Positions 1-8,008 of a stretch of DNA of 64,000 nt are shown in pieces (the stretch's first letter is position 1; the number at the start of each line of letters is the position of its first letter). Below the pieces are notes generated by a model. The model was not told the DNA's origin. It did no database searches and saw only the letters and a list, made by a program, of their open reading frames with translations. Source of the stretch: Prauserella isguenensis (GTDB taxonomy: Bacteria > Actinomycetota > Actinomycetes > Mycobacteriales > Pseudonocardiaceae). The DNA lies in contig NZ_JACHWU010000004.1 of assembly GCF_014191605.1 (NCBI RefSeq), positions 186,001 through 250,000 on the forward strand, written 5' to 3'. Both the position numbers and the translations under genes were made by a program.

Positions 1-961
1 GATTGTGGGTGTCCTGGATGCCACAGTTCATCCCGAACCCGCCCTGCGGGGTGCTGACGTGTGCGGAATCGCCCGCGAGGAAGACCCGGCGATCCCGGAA
101 CGTGCCGGCCGTGACGGCCTGCTGCAGCCACGGCATCGTCGCGACGAGTTTCACGTCCAGTTCCGGGATGCCGACGGCCTCCCGGACGATCCGGGTGCAC
201 AGCTCCGGCGTGAAGTCGTCCGGGCTGCCGCCCTCGGCCGGGTCGTATCCGGTTTGGACGATCCACCTGCGGTCGTTGTCGACCGCTTCGACGGCACACG
301 GGATGGTGCTGCGGAGGAAGTACAGGGCGCACATCCGGTCGCGGAGTGCATCGGCGATGTCGGCCTCGAACATGATGCTGATCATGTGGCCGATCGGGGG
401 AGGGCCTTCGACGTCGATGCCGAGCTGCCCACGGATGCCGCTGCGTGCACCGTCCGCGGCGATCGCGTAGGAGGCGTGGACCTGTGCCACGGCGTCCTCC
501 GACTCGATCTCCGCCGTCACGCCGCCGTCGCGTTGCGTCAGGGACGTCATCGTCGTGCCGAACCGGACGTCGCACCCCGGGAGTGTCTCCGCGGTGCGCT
601 TGAGGATCACCTCGAGCACGTCCTGGGCACAGATGTAGGCGTACGTCGGGCTCTGGGCCGCGTCCTCCTCGATCGGTGCGACCTCGCGGTGGAGGTCCCC
701 GGAGGTGAGGGACGTGCCCACCCCGACGGCGAGGCTGTCCTCCCGCGGCAGGCCGGCACGTTCGACCTCCTCCTGAAGTCCCCACGCCCGTAGGAGTTCC
801 ATTGTGCGGGTGGACACCAGCCGGGCCTTCGGGAAGATGGAGGTCCCTGCGTGCCGCTCGACCAGCAACGAGGTCAGCCCGTGCCGGGAGCATTCCAGCG
901 CTGCGCTGAGCCCGACCGGGCCTCCGCCCACGATGAGGACGTCCACCTCGATGTCAGCCAT
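1..961 (-). CDS. FAD-dependent aromatic monooxygenase (3' end outside window)
   Basis: Class A flavoprotein hydroxylase of the PheA/TfdB type, which normally hydroxylates aromatic or polyketide substrates with NAD(P)H and O2. About 320 residues are visible. The FAD-binding GGGPVG lies at 12-17, the DG motif (ADGARSGIR) near 170, and the GD motif (LAGDSAH followed by PQGGFGMN) near 297-312. The C-terminal part is beyond base 1. The chosen ATG gives MADIEVDVLIVGGGPVG; an in-frame ATG 8 codons upstream is possible, and neither has a strong ribosome site. It diverges from the polyketide operon, so it is a plausible tailoring oxygenase of that cluster (inference). Confidence 0.85.
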   Translation of the reverse strand, partial: MADIEVDVLIVGGGPVGLSAALECSRHGLTSLLVERHAGTSIFPKARLVSTRTMELLRAWGLQEEVERAGLPREDSLAVGVGTSLTSGDLHREVAPIEEDAAQSPTYAYICAQDVLEVILKRTAETLPGCDVRFGTTMTSLTQRDGGVTAEIESEDAVAQVHASYAIAADGARSGIRGQLGIDVEGPPPIGHMISIMFEADIADALRDRMCALYFLRSTIPCAVEAVDNDRRWIVQTGYDPAEGGSPDDFTPELCTRIVREAVGIPELDVKLVATMPWLQQAVTAGTFRDRRVFLAGDSAHVSTPQGGFGMNCGIQDTHN

Positions 962-1102
962 GAGGCGAGCCTGTCGGAGGCGCATCGACGGGGTCAAGAC
1001 GCTGATATTCGCGTGATAACGCGGTGAAAACCGGGCGCAGTACGTTGGCCGTGCACATCGGGAAGAGGTACGTCCGGTACCGGGTGACCCGTGGAGACGT
1101 GA
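962..1102. promoter_or_regulatory. Divergent promoter region of the biosynthetic cluster
   Basis: This short spacer separates the monooxygenase from the long biosynthetic operon and must carry both promoters if no others exist. It contains a perfect 10-bp palindrome, ccggtaccgg, at 1074-1083, ending 19 bases before the ketoreductase start and well placed for an operator. No convincing -35/-10 pair could be assigned. No regulator gene lies in the visible part of the cluster. Confidence 0.4.
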
Positions 1103-1849
1103 ATGTTCGCAGCTGGTTCGGTGGCACTCGTCACCGGAGGTTCCCGCGGGCTGGGCAAGGCGGTCGCCTTGGACCTGGCAGCGCACGGGAATCACGTGGT
1201 GATCAACTACTCGCGATCGGAGGAGGCGGCGCAGGAGCTGGTCTCCCGGATCGAGCAGGACGGTGGTTCGGCGTCGGCCGTGCAGGCCGATGTCACGGAC
1301 GAAAGCGCCGTGCGTGAGATGTTCCGCTCCGTGCGTTCGGAACACGGGCGGCTCGACGTCTTGGTGACCAGTGCGGGAGTCACGCGCGATCGGCACCTCG
1401 TCGCGATGAGCGGTGAGATGTTCGACGAGACGATGGACATCAACATGAAGGGCACGTTCCACGCGTGCCGCGAAGCGATGCGCATCATGCAGCATCAGCG
1501 GAGCGGGTCCATCGTCACGCTCAGTTCGGCCAGCGGACTCGACGGCGGCTTTCCCGGTCAGACCAATTACGTCGCCTCGAAAGGCGCCATCATCGCGTTC
1601 AGCAAGGCGCTGTCGTACGAGGCCGCGCCGTACGGCGTGCGGGTCAACGCGGTCGCGCCCGGATTCGTCGAGACCGACATGACGAAGGCCATCCCCGCGA
1701 AACTCAGGGAAACCTACGCCTCGCGGATCCGGCTCGGCCGGATGGGCAAGCCGGAGGAGATCGCCAACGTGGTGACGTTCCTGGCGTCCGAGCGGGCTTC
1801 GTACATCACCAGCGAGACCTTCATCGCCAACGGTGGGGGACTCGGCTGA
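1103..1849 (+). CDS. FabG-type ketoreductase (SDR), first gene of PKS operon
   Basis: Classical short-chain dehydrogenase/reductase of 248 residues, predicted to reduce beta-ketoacyl-ACP with NADPH. The cofactor motif TGGSRGLG is at 11-18, and the catalytic set is Asn114, Ser142, Tyr156 and Lys160 (NYVASKG). A GGAG site sits 7 bases before the ATG. It is followed after 41 bases by the acyl carrier protein, so its natural substrate is probably the chain on that ACP. Length and motifs match FabG and type II PKS ketoreductases. The position next to ACP and dehydratase argues for secondary metabolism rather than housekeeping fatty acid synthesis. Confidence 0.9.
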   Translation: MFAAGSVALVTGGSRGLGKAVALDLAAHGNHVVINYSRSEEAAQELVSRIEQDGGSASAVQADVTDESAVREMFRSVRSEHGRLDVLVTSAGVTRDRHLVAMSGEMFDETMDINMKGTFHACREAMRIMQHQRSGSIVTLSSASGLDGGFPGQTNYVASKGAIIAFSKALSYEAAPYGVRVNAVAPGFVETDMTKAIPAKLRETYASRIRLGRMGKPEEIANVVTFLASERASYITSETFIANGGGLG

Positions 1850-1890
1850 GTACCTCGGTATCCGATCAGCTCGCACCTTCGGAGGAGATT

Positions 1891-2205
1891 GTGACCATCG
1901 ACGAACTCCGTGCCGCCGCGGCCGCACGGCAGCAGACGTGCTCGCGGATCAAGAAGATGATCGTCTCGCGACTCGACCTGCCCATCGAGCCGGACTGGAT
2001 CACCGACGACCAGCCGTTGTTCGGACGGGGCCTCGAACTCGACAGCCTGGACGTGCTGGAACTCTACGTCGCCATCGAGGCCGAGTTCGACGTCGCGCTC
2101 TACGACAGCGACATGTCGGTCTTCGGTTCGGTCTCCCGGCTCGCGGAGCACGTCGACCCGTCGCTGCCGAAGACCGAGCCCGCGACGGCCGACGGCGCGG
2201 CATGA
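1891..2205 (+). CDS. Acyl carrier protein
   Basis: Protein of 104 residues carrying the phosphopantetheine attachment motif ELDSLDVLEL, with Ser52 as the expected modified residue. The GTG start is chosen because GGAGGA lies 4 bases upstream. An N-terminal extension of about 15 residues precedes the four-helix core, so it is slightly longer than a typical 80-residue ACP. It would carry the growing acyl chain between the KS-CLF, KR, DH and MAT encoded in the same operon. Two AcpS-like genes downstream are candidates for activating it. Its stop overlaps the start of a 25-codon ORF (ATGA). Confidence 0.9.
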   Translation: MTIDELRAAAAARQQTCSRIKKMIVSRLDLPIEPDWITDDQPLFGRGLELDSLDVLELYVAIEAEFDVALYDSDMSVFGSVSRLAEHVDPSLPKTEPATADGAA

Positions 2206-2279
2206 CCACCGGAACGCCTGCGGCCGTGAAGGCTGTGTTTTCCGCCGTGTCTTCCGGTGTGAAGAAGGCGGAGTCATGA
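2202..2279 (+). CDS. 25-residue mini-ORF coupled to ACP and dehydratase genes
   Basis: A 25-codon reading frame that begins inside the ACP stop (ATGA) and ends inside the dehydratase start (again ATGA), so it links both genes by 4-bp overlaps. The predicted peptide begins MTTGTPAAVKAVF and ends in GVKKAES; it is Ala/Val/Ser-rich with three Lys. It resembles no family I know. It may be a real small protein or only a coupling device that carries ribosomes from ACP to dehydratase. Codon use in its middle (ttt, tct, ggt, gct) is less GC3-biased than in its neighbours, which weakens the case for a conserved protein. Confidence 0.35.
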   Translation: MTTGTPAAVKAVFSAVSSGVKKAES

Positions 2280-2749
2280 GCGAGACACCGGCCTCCCCCG
2301 AGGCCCTGACCGACCTCGGCCACGAGCGGATCCGCGAGATCCTGCCGCACCGGTGGCCGATGCTCATGATCGACAGAGTCGACCGGGTCGAGCCGGGCCT
2401 GCGTGCCACCGGCGTCAAGAACGTGTCGGCGACCGAACCCTGGTTCCAGGGGCATTTTCCGGACGAGGCCGTGCTGCCCGGAGTGCTGGTGACCGAGGCG
2501 CTGGCCCAGTTGTCCGGTGTCGTGTTCGCCCTCGCGGGCGCGGGCCCTATCGGCTACCTCGCAGGTGTGCGGTCGATGCGGTTCCGCAGGCCCGTGCGGC
2601 CCGGGGATTCGCTGCGCCTGTCCACCGAGCGCTCGGCGGGCGGACGCGGCTTCTGCGAGTACAAGGTCAGCGCGCGTGTGGACGGCTCGGTGGTCGCCGA
2701 AGGTTCGATCACCGTCGCCGATCCGTCCGCGACGAACGGAAAGGTGTGA
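2276..2749 (+). CDS. FabZ-like 3-hydroxyacyl-ACP dehydratase
   Basis: Single hot-dog domain protein of 157 residues with the FabZ signatures LPHRWPMLMIDRV and QGHFPDEAVLPGVLVTEALAQ. His60 (in GHFP) and Glu74 (in TEALAQ) are the expected catalytic pair. It should dehydrate the 3-hydroxyacyl-ACP made by the operon's ketoreductase. With no enoyl reductase visible, the resulting double bonds would be kept. The start overlaps the stop of the mini-ORF upstream. Confidence 0.88.
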   Translation: MSETPASPEALTDLGHERIREILPHRWPMLMIDRVDRVEPGLRATGVKNVSATEPWFQGHFPDEAVLPGVLVTEALAQLSGVVFALAGAGPIGYLAGVRSMRFRRPVRPGDSLRLSTERSAGGRGFCEYKVSARVDGSVVAEGSITVADPSATNGKV

Positions 2750-2756
2750 CAAACCC

Positions 2757-3833
2757 ATGACCCAGACGGAAACCCCGACGTCGCGGCTGCACGCGGCGTA
2801 TCCGGAGTCCACGGTGTACGGCGCCGTCGGTGATGCTGTCGTGGCGTTGCGGTTCTCGGAGATCGAGGACGAGTACGACGCGATCCGGAATCGTTCCGCG
2901 GTGTTCGACCTGGCGGGTACACCGCTGATCGAGATCAGCGGTTCCGGAGCGAACGACGTCGCCCAGCGGATCCTGGGCCGGGACGTGGAGTTCCTCACCG
3001 CGGAGCGGTGCATGACGAGCCTGGTGCTCGAAACCGACGGCACGGTCGTCGACCAGGTCGAGGTGTGGGGCAGGGAGGACGGCCTCCTGCTGGCCGGATC
3101 CGTCGGAGCGGGCGAGCGTCTCCTCGAGCATCTGCGTAGCGAGGCAGCGGACCGGGTGACGATCACCGACCGGACCGGCGAACTCGCGTTGCTGGCGTTC
3201 GAGGGACCGTACGCGTGGGGCGTGGTCGGCAGGCTGATCGACGGCGAACTGGCCGCGTTGCCGTTCGAGTCCATCGTCGACGCGACCTGGGAGGGTGAGG
3301 ACATCGTCTTCGCCCGCACCGGATCGACCGCCGAGTACGGCTACAAGATCCTCGCCTCCGCCGAGGCCGCGGAGAAGTTGTGGGCGCGTGCGACCGAGGA
3401 AGCCACGCCCGCGGGGTACGAGGCACTCGAGCTGGCGATGCTCGAGGTGCGGCAGCCGATCGTCCGGGCCGAGGCCACCGGCGCGAATGTCGTGGAGATG
3501 GGCGCCGGCTGGCTGGTCGACATCACCAAGGACGACTTCGTCGGCAAGGACGCGGTCCAGGCGGCGTTCGCGGCCGAGACCAGGCGCACGATCGGATTCT
3601 CGGGCGGCTCGGCCGTACCGGAGGCGGGCACGGAGGTCACGGTGGACGGCGAGGCCGTCGGCGAGGTCGTGCACGCGGTGCACAGTCTCGCGCTCGGCAC
3701 CACGCTCGGGCTCGCGCGCATCGCACCCGACCTCGCGGCCGCGGGCCTGACGCTGACCGTCGGGGATGCCGAGGTGAGGACGTTGACCAGTCCGTACGTC
3801 ACGCCGAAGAGCTGGAGCACCCCGATCATCTGA
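2757..3833 (+). CDS. GcvT-like aminomethyltransferase-family protein in PKS operon
   Basis: Protein of 358 residues with the folate-binding T-protein fold: an N-terminal GcvT region, then DDFVGKDAV, then a C-terminal barrel. In T-proteins a GGxxDD motif holds the catalytic Asp; the equivalent here reads GTVVDQ, so Asp99 is kept but the second Asp is Gln100. Family members bind tetrahydrofolate and move or accept one-carbon units; others (YgfZ) have lost that role. No gcvH or gcvP is near, and the gene sits between dehydratase and KS, so glycine cleavage is unlikely. A role in one-carbon tailoring or in shaping the acyl chain is inference. Confidence 0.8.
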   Translation: MTQTETPTSRLHAAYPESTVYGAVGDAVVALRFSEIEDEYDAIRNRSAVFDLAGTPLIEISGSGANDVAQRILGRDVEFLTAERCMTSLVLETDGTVVDQVEVWGREDGLLLAGSVGAGERLLEHLRSEAADRVTITDRTGELALLAFEGPYAWGVVGRLIDGELAALPFESIVDATWEGEDIVFARTGSTAEYGYKILASAEAAEKLWARATEEATPAGYEALELAMLEVRQPIVRAEATGANVVEMGAGWLVDITKDDFVGKDAVQAAFAAETRRTIGFSGGSAVPEAGTEVTVDGEAVGEVVHAVHSLALGTTLGLARIAPDLAAAGLTLTVGDAEVRTLTSPYVTPKSWSTPII

Positions 3834-3861
3834 CGGGATTCCCAAGGATCGAGGAGTCACA

Positions 3862-6051
3862 ATGGTGTTGCGCCCTGTCGTGATCACCGGGGTCGGGGTC
3901 ATCTGCGCGGCCGGCCGCGACGCGGACGAGTTCTGGCGGTCGCTCGTCGCGGGCGAGTCGGGGATCTCCGCCGTACGGGACGAACGGTTCGCCGCGTTCG
4001 AAGCCAGGTTCGCCGGACAGGTACCCGACGCGTGGATCGACGACCAGCTGCCCGTGGCGGAGCGGGAACTCGACCGCACGGCCAAGCTGGCGCTCGTGGC
4101 GGCGAGGCAGTCCGTGACGCACGCCGGGCTCGGCGACACGCCCGCGGAGCGTTTCGGCCTGGTGCTCGGGAAATGCCAGGCGACGCCTGCCGGGGACGGC
4201 GCCTACCAGCCGATGCACGCCACTGCGGACACCGTCGCCGCCCGGATCTCGGCGGCGGGGCCGCGGATCCTCGTGTCGACCGCGTGCGCCGCCGGCGGCA
4301 ACGCGGTCGGCCTCGCCCGTGACAAGATCCTCACCGGTGAAGCGGACGTCGTGCTGGCAGGCGGGGTCGACCCGTTGCTGTTCGGCACCTATGCGGGGTT
4401 CGCGGGGCTGCAGGCGCTGAGCGCCGGACCGTGCGCACCCTACAGCCGCTCGGAAGGGCTGAACCTGGGTGAAGGTGCGGCGTTCGTGGTCGTCGAACCG
4501 CTCGACGCTGCGCTCGCCAGGGGTGCGCAGCCACTCGCGGAGGTGGCGGGGTACGGGCTGTCGGCCGACGCGTATCACGCGACCGCACCCGATCCGACCG
4601 GGCGTGGCGGCACGAGCGCCGTCCGCCGCGCGCTGGTCGACGCAGGCCTGACCGCCGACGACGTCGATTACGTCAACGGCCACGGCACCGGCACACCCGC
4701 GAACGACGCCATGGAGAAGAAGGTCATGCGGACCGTCTTCGGCGAGCGTGCGGCGTCGGTGCCGACCAGCAGCATCAAATCGTTCATCGGCCACACGCTC
4801 GGCGCGGCCGGTGCGGTCGAAGCCGTCGCGAGCGTGCTGGCACTCCGCAACGGCACGGCACCGCCGACGATCGGATTCAGCGACGAGGACGCGGCCACGG
4901 CCACGCTCGACTTCGTGCCCAACGCGCCGCGCGAGCTGGACATGGACGTCGTCGTCTCCAACAACTACGCGTTCGGCGGGAACAACGCGTCGCTGGTGCT
5001 GCGCAAACCCGGACCCGCCAGGGACTTCGAACCGTTGCCGGAGGCGGAGGTCGTGGTGACCGGGCTGGGGCCGGTGCTCGGGCTCGGTGTCGGTGTCGAC
5101 GAGCTGACCGCGGCGCTGGCGGAAGGCCGGACCGCAGCCGGTGGTCACCCTTCGCTCGAAGGCCGGACGTTCGCGCCTCGGTCGGTATGGCGGCACATGA
5201 ACCGGCTGTCGCGCACGGCGATCGCGGCGTCCCGGCTCGCGTGGGACGACGCGGGCCTGAAGCTCGGCAGGGCCGGGCTGGAGAACGTCGGTGTCGTGTT
5301 CGCGACGGCCGCGGGGTCGATCGAGAGCACCGCCGGATTCGACGAGAGTGTGCTGGCGAACCCGAACAAGCCCGCGGTGCTGAGTTTCTCGAACGTCGTC
5401 CTCAACGCGACGGGTGGCGCCGTGTGCCAGACCTTGGGGCTGCGTGGTGTCACGACCACCATCTGCAACGGCAACGCGTCGGCCTCGGTCGCGCTGGACT
5501 GCGCCGTCGAGGCGGTGCGTTGTGGCAAGGCGGACGTCGTTCTCGTGGTCGCTGCCGACGAGGTCGCCGGCGGGTCCGGATCGGTCTGCTTGGTGGTGGA
5601 GTCGGCCGCCCACAGCGCCGCCCGCGGCGGCGTGCCGTACGCACGGGTGCGCGGCTCGACGCACGCGTCGGTGATCGGCGCCGGTGAACAGCAGCTGATC
5701 GAACACGGCATCGGGGCGTTGAACGCGCGGTCGGCGGATCTGGTCGTCGGCTCCGGTGCCCACGTCGGGGACGAGAGCGAGCGAGCTGCGGTCACCGCGA
5801 CGATGCCGGGGGCGCAGCTGGCGGGGTCGGCCGCCGTCACCGGAGATCTGCGCTCGGTGACGGGCGCTCTCGACCTGGCACTGGGGGCACTGGCGATCCG
5901 CGACGGAGCCGTGCCGGACGCGGTGCGGCGAGAGCCCGCAGCTGGCGTGGGTGAGGTGAGCGTGGTGGGCGTGGCTCCGGTGTCGACCGCCGTCGTGCTC
6001 GGCTCGTCCCCCGGCTCGGTGCGTGGTGCGACGCTGCTGGGGGCGGTATGA
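3862..6051 (+). CDS. Fused ketosynthase - chain-length-factor-like protein
   Basis: Protein of 729 residues with two thiolase-fold halves. Residues 1-385 form an intact condensing enzyme: Cys142 (STACAAGG), His274 (NGHGTGTPAND), Lys306 and His311 (KSFIGHTLGAAG). Residues 395-729 are a second, degenerate half. There Cys535 (TTICNGNAS) aligns with the nucleophile, but the two His positions are lost (GSGAHVGDE and TGDLRSVTG), as expected for a chain length factor. Type II PKS usually encode KS and CLF separately, so the fusion is unusual. GAGGAG precedes the ATG by 7 bases; the stop overlaps the next start (ATGA). It would build the chain from malonyl-ACP. Confidence 0.9.
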   Translation: MVLRPVVITGVGVICAAGRDADEFWRSLVAGESGISAVRDERFAAFEARFAGQVPDAWIDDQLPVAERELDRTAKLALVAARQSVTHAGLGDTPAERFGLVLGKCQATPAGDGAYQPMHATADTVAARISAAGPRILVSTACAAGGNAVGLARDKILTGEADVVLAGGVDPLLFGTYAGFAGLQALSAGPCAPYSRSEGLNLGEGAAFVVVEPLDAALARGAQPLAEVAGYGLSADAYHATAPDPTGRGGTSAVRRALVDAGLTADDVDYVNGHGTGTPANDAMEKKVMRTVFGERAASVPTSSIKSFIGHTLGAAGAVEAVASVLALRNGTAPPTIGFSDEDAATATLDFVPNAPRELDMDVVVSNNYAFGGNNASLVLRKPGPARDFEPLPEAEVVVTGLGPVLGLGVGVDELTAALAEGRTAAGGHPSLEGRTFAPRSVWRHMNRLSRTAIAASRLAWDDAGLKLGRAGLENVGVVFATAAGSIESTAGFDESVLANPNKPAVLSFSNVVLNATGGAVCQTLGLRGVTTTICNGNASASVALDCAVEAVRCGKADVVLVVAADEVAGGSGSVCLVVESAAHSAARGGVPYARVRGSTHASVIGAGEQQLIEHGIGALNARSADLVVGSGAHVGDESERAAVTATMPGAQLAGSAAVTGDLRSVTGALDLALGALAIRDGAVPDAVRREPAAGVGEVSVVGVAPVSTAVVLGSSPGSVRGATLLGAV

Positions 6052-6767
6052 CGGTGTTCGACGTCGCCGAGACCGACCGGCTGCTGACCACGACCCGGTC
6101 GGTCCGGCGCAGGCTCGACCTCGACCGGCCGGTGCGGCGGCAGCTCATCGAGGAGTCCCTCGACGTCGCCGTGCAGGCGCCGAACGCCAACGATCAGCAG
6201 TCGTGGCGGTGGGTGGTGATCACCGACGACGCCGTGAAGCAGGAGTTGTCGGAGGTGTTCGACATCTCGTGGCGGTTCCACCGTCACGAGGCGTGGACCA
6301 ATTCCGGCAGGCGGCGCAGGAACCGGTCCGCGCAGCGCAACAACGAGTCCGCGGAGCTGCTCGCCCGCAATATCGCGAGGGTGCCCGTACTGGTGATCCC
6401 GTGCCTGCTCGGCAGGCCGCCGGACATCTGTGAGGTGGACGCGGAGTGGCTGCGCACGAGGCCACGGGACGCCGACACGCAGCGGCAGGACGTGCGCCTC
6501 GGCGCGATGCGGGCCAGCACGTTCTACGGCTCGATATTCCCCGCGATCTGGTCGTTCCAACTCGCGCTCCGCAGCCGCGGTCTCGGCAGCACGATCACCT
6601 GCATGCACCTGCCGTTCGAACGCCGCGTCGGGCAGTTGCTCGGGATTCCGAGCGGAGTGACGCAGGTGTGCATGATTCCCGTCGCCCACACCGTCGGCAC
6701 GGAGTTCTCCCCGGCGAAGCGGAGTCCCGCGGCCTCGCGCACGAGTTGGGAGGGGTGGCAGACATGA
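6048..6767 (+). CDS. Nitroreductase-family FMN oxidoreductase
   Basis: Protein of 239 residues of the nitroreductase fold, a dimeric FMN enzyme family. Evidence is TRSVRRRL at 16-23, the APNANDQQSWRWVV segment typical of the FMN site, and the C-terminal helix region LALRSRGLGSTITCMHLP. In biosynthetic clusters such proteins may act as dehydrogenases, ene-type reductases or flavin reductases. Because the operon lacks a recognisable enoyl reductase, this protein or the adjacent flavoprotein could adjust chain saturation (inference). It is joined by ATGA overlaps to both neighbours. Confidence 0.8.
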   Translation: MTVFDVAETDRLLTTTRSVRRRLDLDRPVRRQLIEESLDVAVQAPNANDQQSWRWVVITDDAVKQELSEVFDISWRFHRHEAWTNSGRRRRNRSAQRNNESAELLARNIARVPVLVIPCLLGRPPDICEVDAEWLRTRPRDADTQRQDVRLGAMRASTFYGSIFPAIWSFQLALRSRGLGSTITCMHLPFERRVGQLLGIPSGVTQVCMIPVAHTVGTEFSPAKRSPAASRTSWEGWQT

Positions 6768-8008
6768 CGGTGCGGACGTGTGACGTGGCGATCGTCGGCG
6801 GCGGGATCGCGGGCACGGCCGCCGCCGCGTACTTGACCGCCAACGGACTGTCGGTCGTGCTCCTCGAACGGCAGGAGGTATTCAGCGACCTCGTACGGGG
6901 GGAGTGGCTCGCCCCGTGGGGCGTCGCCGAGGCGCAACGCCTCGGTGTCGACGATGCCATCGCCGTCGGCGGCGGGTGGGAGATCCGCGAGTGGACCCAG
7001 TGGGACGAGGTGGTCGCTCCCGGGGACGCCGTGACCGTCGACATGACGAGCTTCGTCCCCGGCGCGGGCGGCCCCCGTGGCATTCCGCACCACCTCGTGT
7101 GCGACGCGATCGCAGAACAGGCGGAGGAATCCGGCGCCGAGATCGTCATGGGCGCCCGAGACTGCGAAGTGGATGCGGGTGAGGAGCCGATCGTCCGCTA
7201 CCGCAAGGACGACGAGGCCGTCGAGGTGCGCGCCCGGATCGTGCTCGGTGCGACCGGAACCAACTGCCGGGTCGGCAGACAGGTGGGGTTGCCGATGAAC
7301 ACGTCGGTGGACCACTGGGGCGCGGGACTGCGGGTCGAGGGCCTCACGGACTGGCCGATGGACGTGCAGGCGATGGGCACCGAGGGTGAACGCAACTTCA
7401 TGGTCTTCCCGCAGGGCGACGGGATGGCACGCCTGTATCTCAACTACCCGACGAGCCACCGGCACCAGTACCGGGGCGACGGCGCCGCGGAGCGGTTCCT
7501 CGCGGACTTCGAGCTCGAGGCCCTGCCCGGCCACGGCAGATCCGTGTACGCCGCGGCACGGCCCATCGGACCGCTGAAGGAATGGCCCGCGATCACCTAC
7601 CGCCCGCAGCACGGCATCGTGACCGACGGGGTCGTCCTGATCGGCGACGAGGCGGGGACATCGGACACCGTGCTCGGGGTGGGTCTGTCGTGTGCGCTGC
7701 GCGACGTGCGCATCGTCTCCGACGTGCTGCTCTCGGAGAGGGAGTGGACGCCGGAGGCCTTCCTCCCGTACCGGGAGGAACGAGCGTTCCGCATGGAGCG
7801 ACTGGTGTTCGGCGCATCCGTGATCGCCAAGCTGCAGTGCGAGTTCGGCCCCGAGGCGACGGCGCGCAGGCGCCGGGTCCGTGCGCTCATGGACGAGAAC
7901 CCGGCCGCACAGGTTCTCGGCCTGCTCAACATGGTGCCGCCGGAGGAAGTCCCGGAGTTCGGCTTCAGCGAGTTCTTCGTCGAGCGTCTGTTCAGGGAGA
8001 CGGTATGA
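6764..8008 (+). CDS. FAD-dependent oxidoreductase/monooxygenase
   Basis: Flavoprotein of 414 residues with an N-terminal GGGIAGTAAAAYL dinucleotide-binding motif, an ATGTNCRVGRQ segment, and a C-terminal FAD motif LIGDEAGTSDTVLGVGLS. It resembles the PHBH/halogenase-like superfamily, but I see no WxWxIP motif of flavin halogenases, so hydroxylation or epoxidation is more likely. An epoxide-hydrolase-like gene follows with a 4-bp overlap. The two may act in sequence on a double bond of the polyene chain (inference). Confidence 0.82.
   Translation: MTVRTCDVAIVGGGIAGTAAAAYLTANGLSVVLLERQEVFSDLVRGEWLAPWGVAEAQRLGVDDAIAVGGGWEIREWTQWDEVVAPGDAVTVDMTSFVPGAGGPRGIPHHLVCDAIAEQAEESGAEIVMGARDCEVDAGEEPIVRYRKDDEAVEVRARIVLGATGTNCRVGRQVGLPMNTSVDHWGAGLRVEGLTDWPMDVQAMGTEGERNFMVFPQGDGMARLYLNYPTSHRHQYRGDGAAERFLADFELEALPGHGRSVYAAARPIGPLKEWPAITYRPQHGIVTDGVVLIGDEAGTSDTVLGVGLSCALRDVRIVSDVLLSEREWTPEAFLPYREERAFRMERLVFGASVIAKLQCEFGPEATARRRRVRALMDENPAAQVLGLLNMVPPEEVPEFGFSEFFVERLFRETV

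Noticed and set aside
2757-3833. Housekeeping glycine cleavage gcvT
   Set aside because: No gcvH or gcvP nearby, altered GGxxDD motif, and position inside a polyketide operon.
3826-5763. Long open frame (645 codons) on the minus strand opposite the KS-CLF gene
   Set aside because: High GC content makes antisense frames open; the translation is Arg/Gly/Asp-rich with no recognisable domain, while the plus strand encodes clear KS motifs.
6764-8008. Flavin-dependent halogenase
   Set aside because: The superfamily fold fits, but the WxWxIP motif of halogenases was not found.
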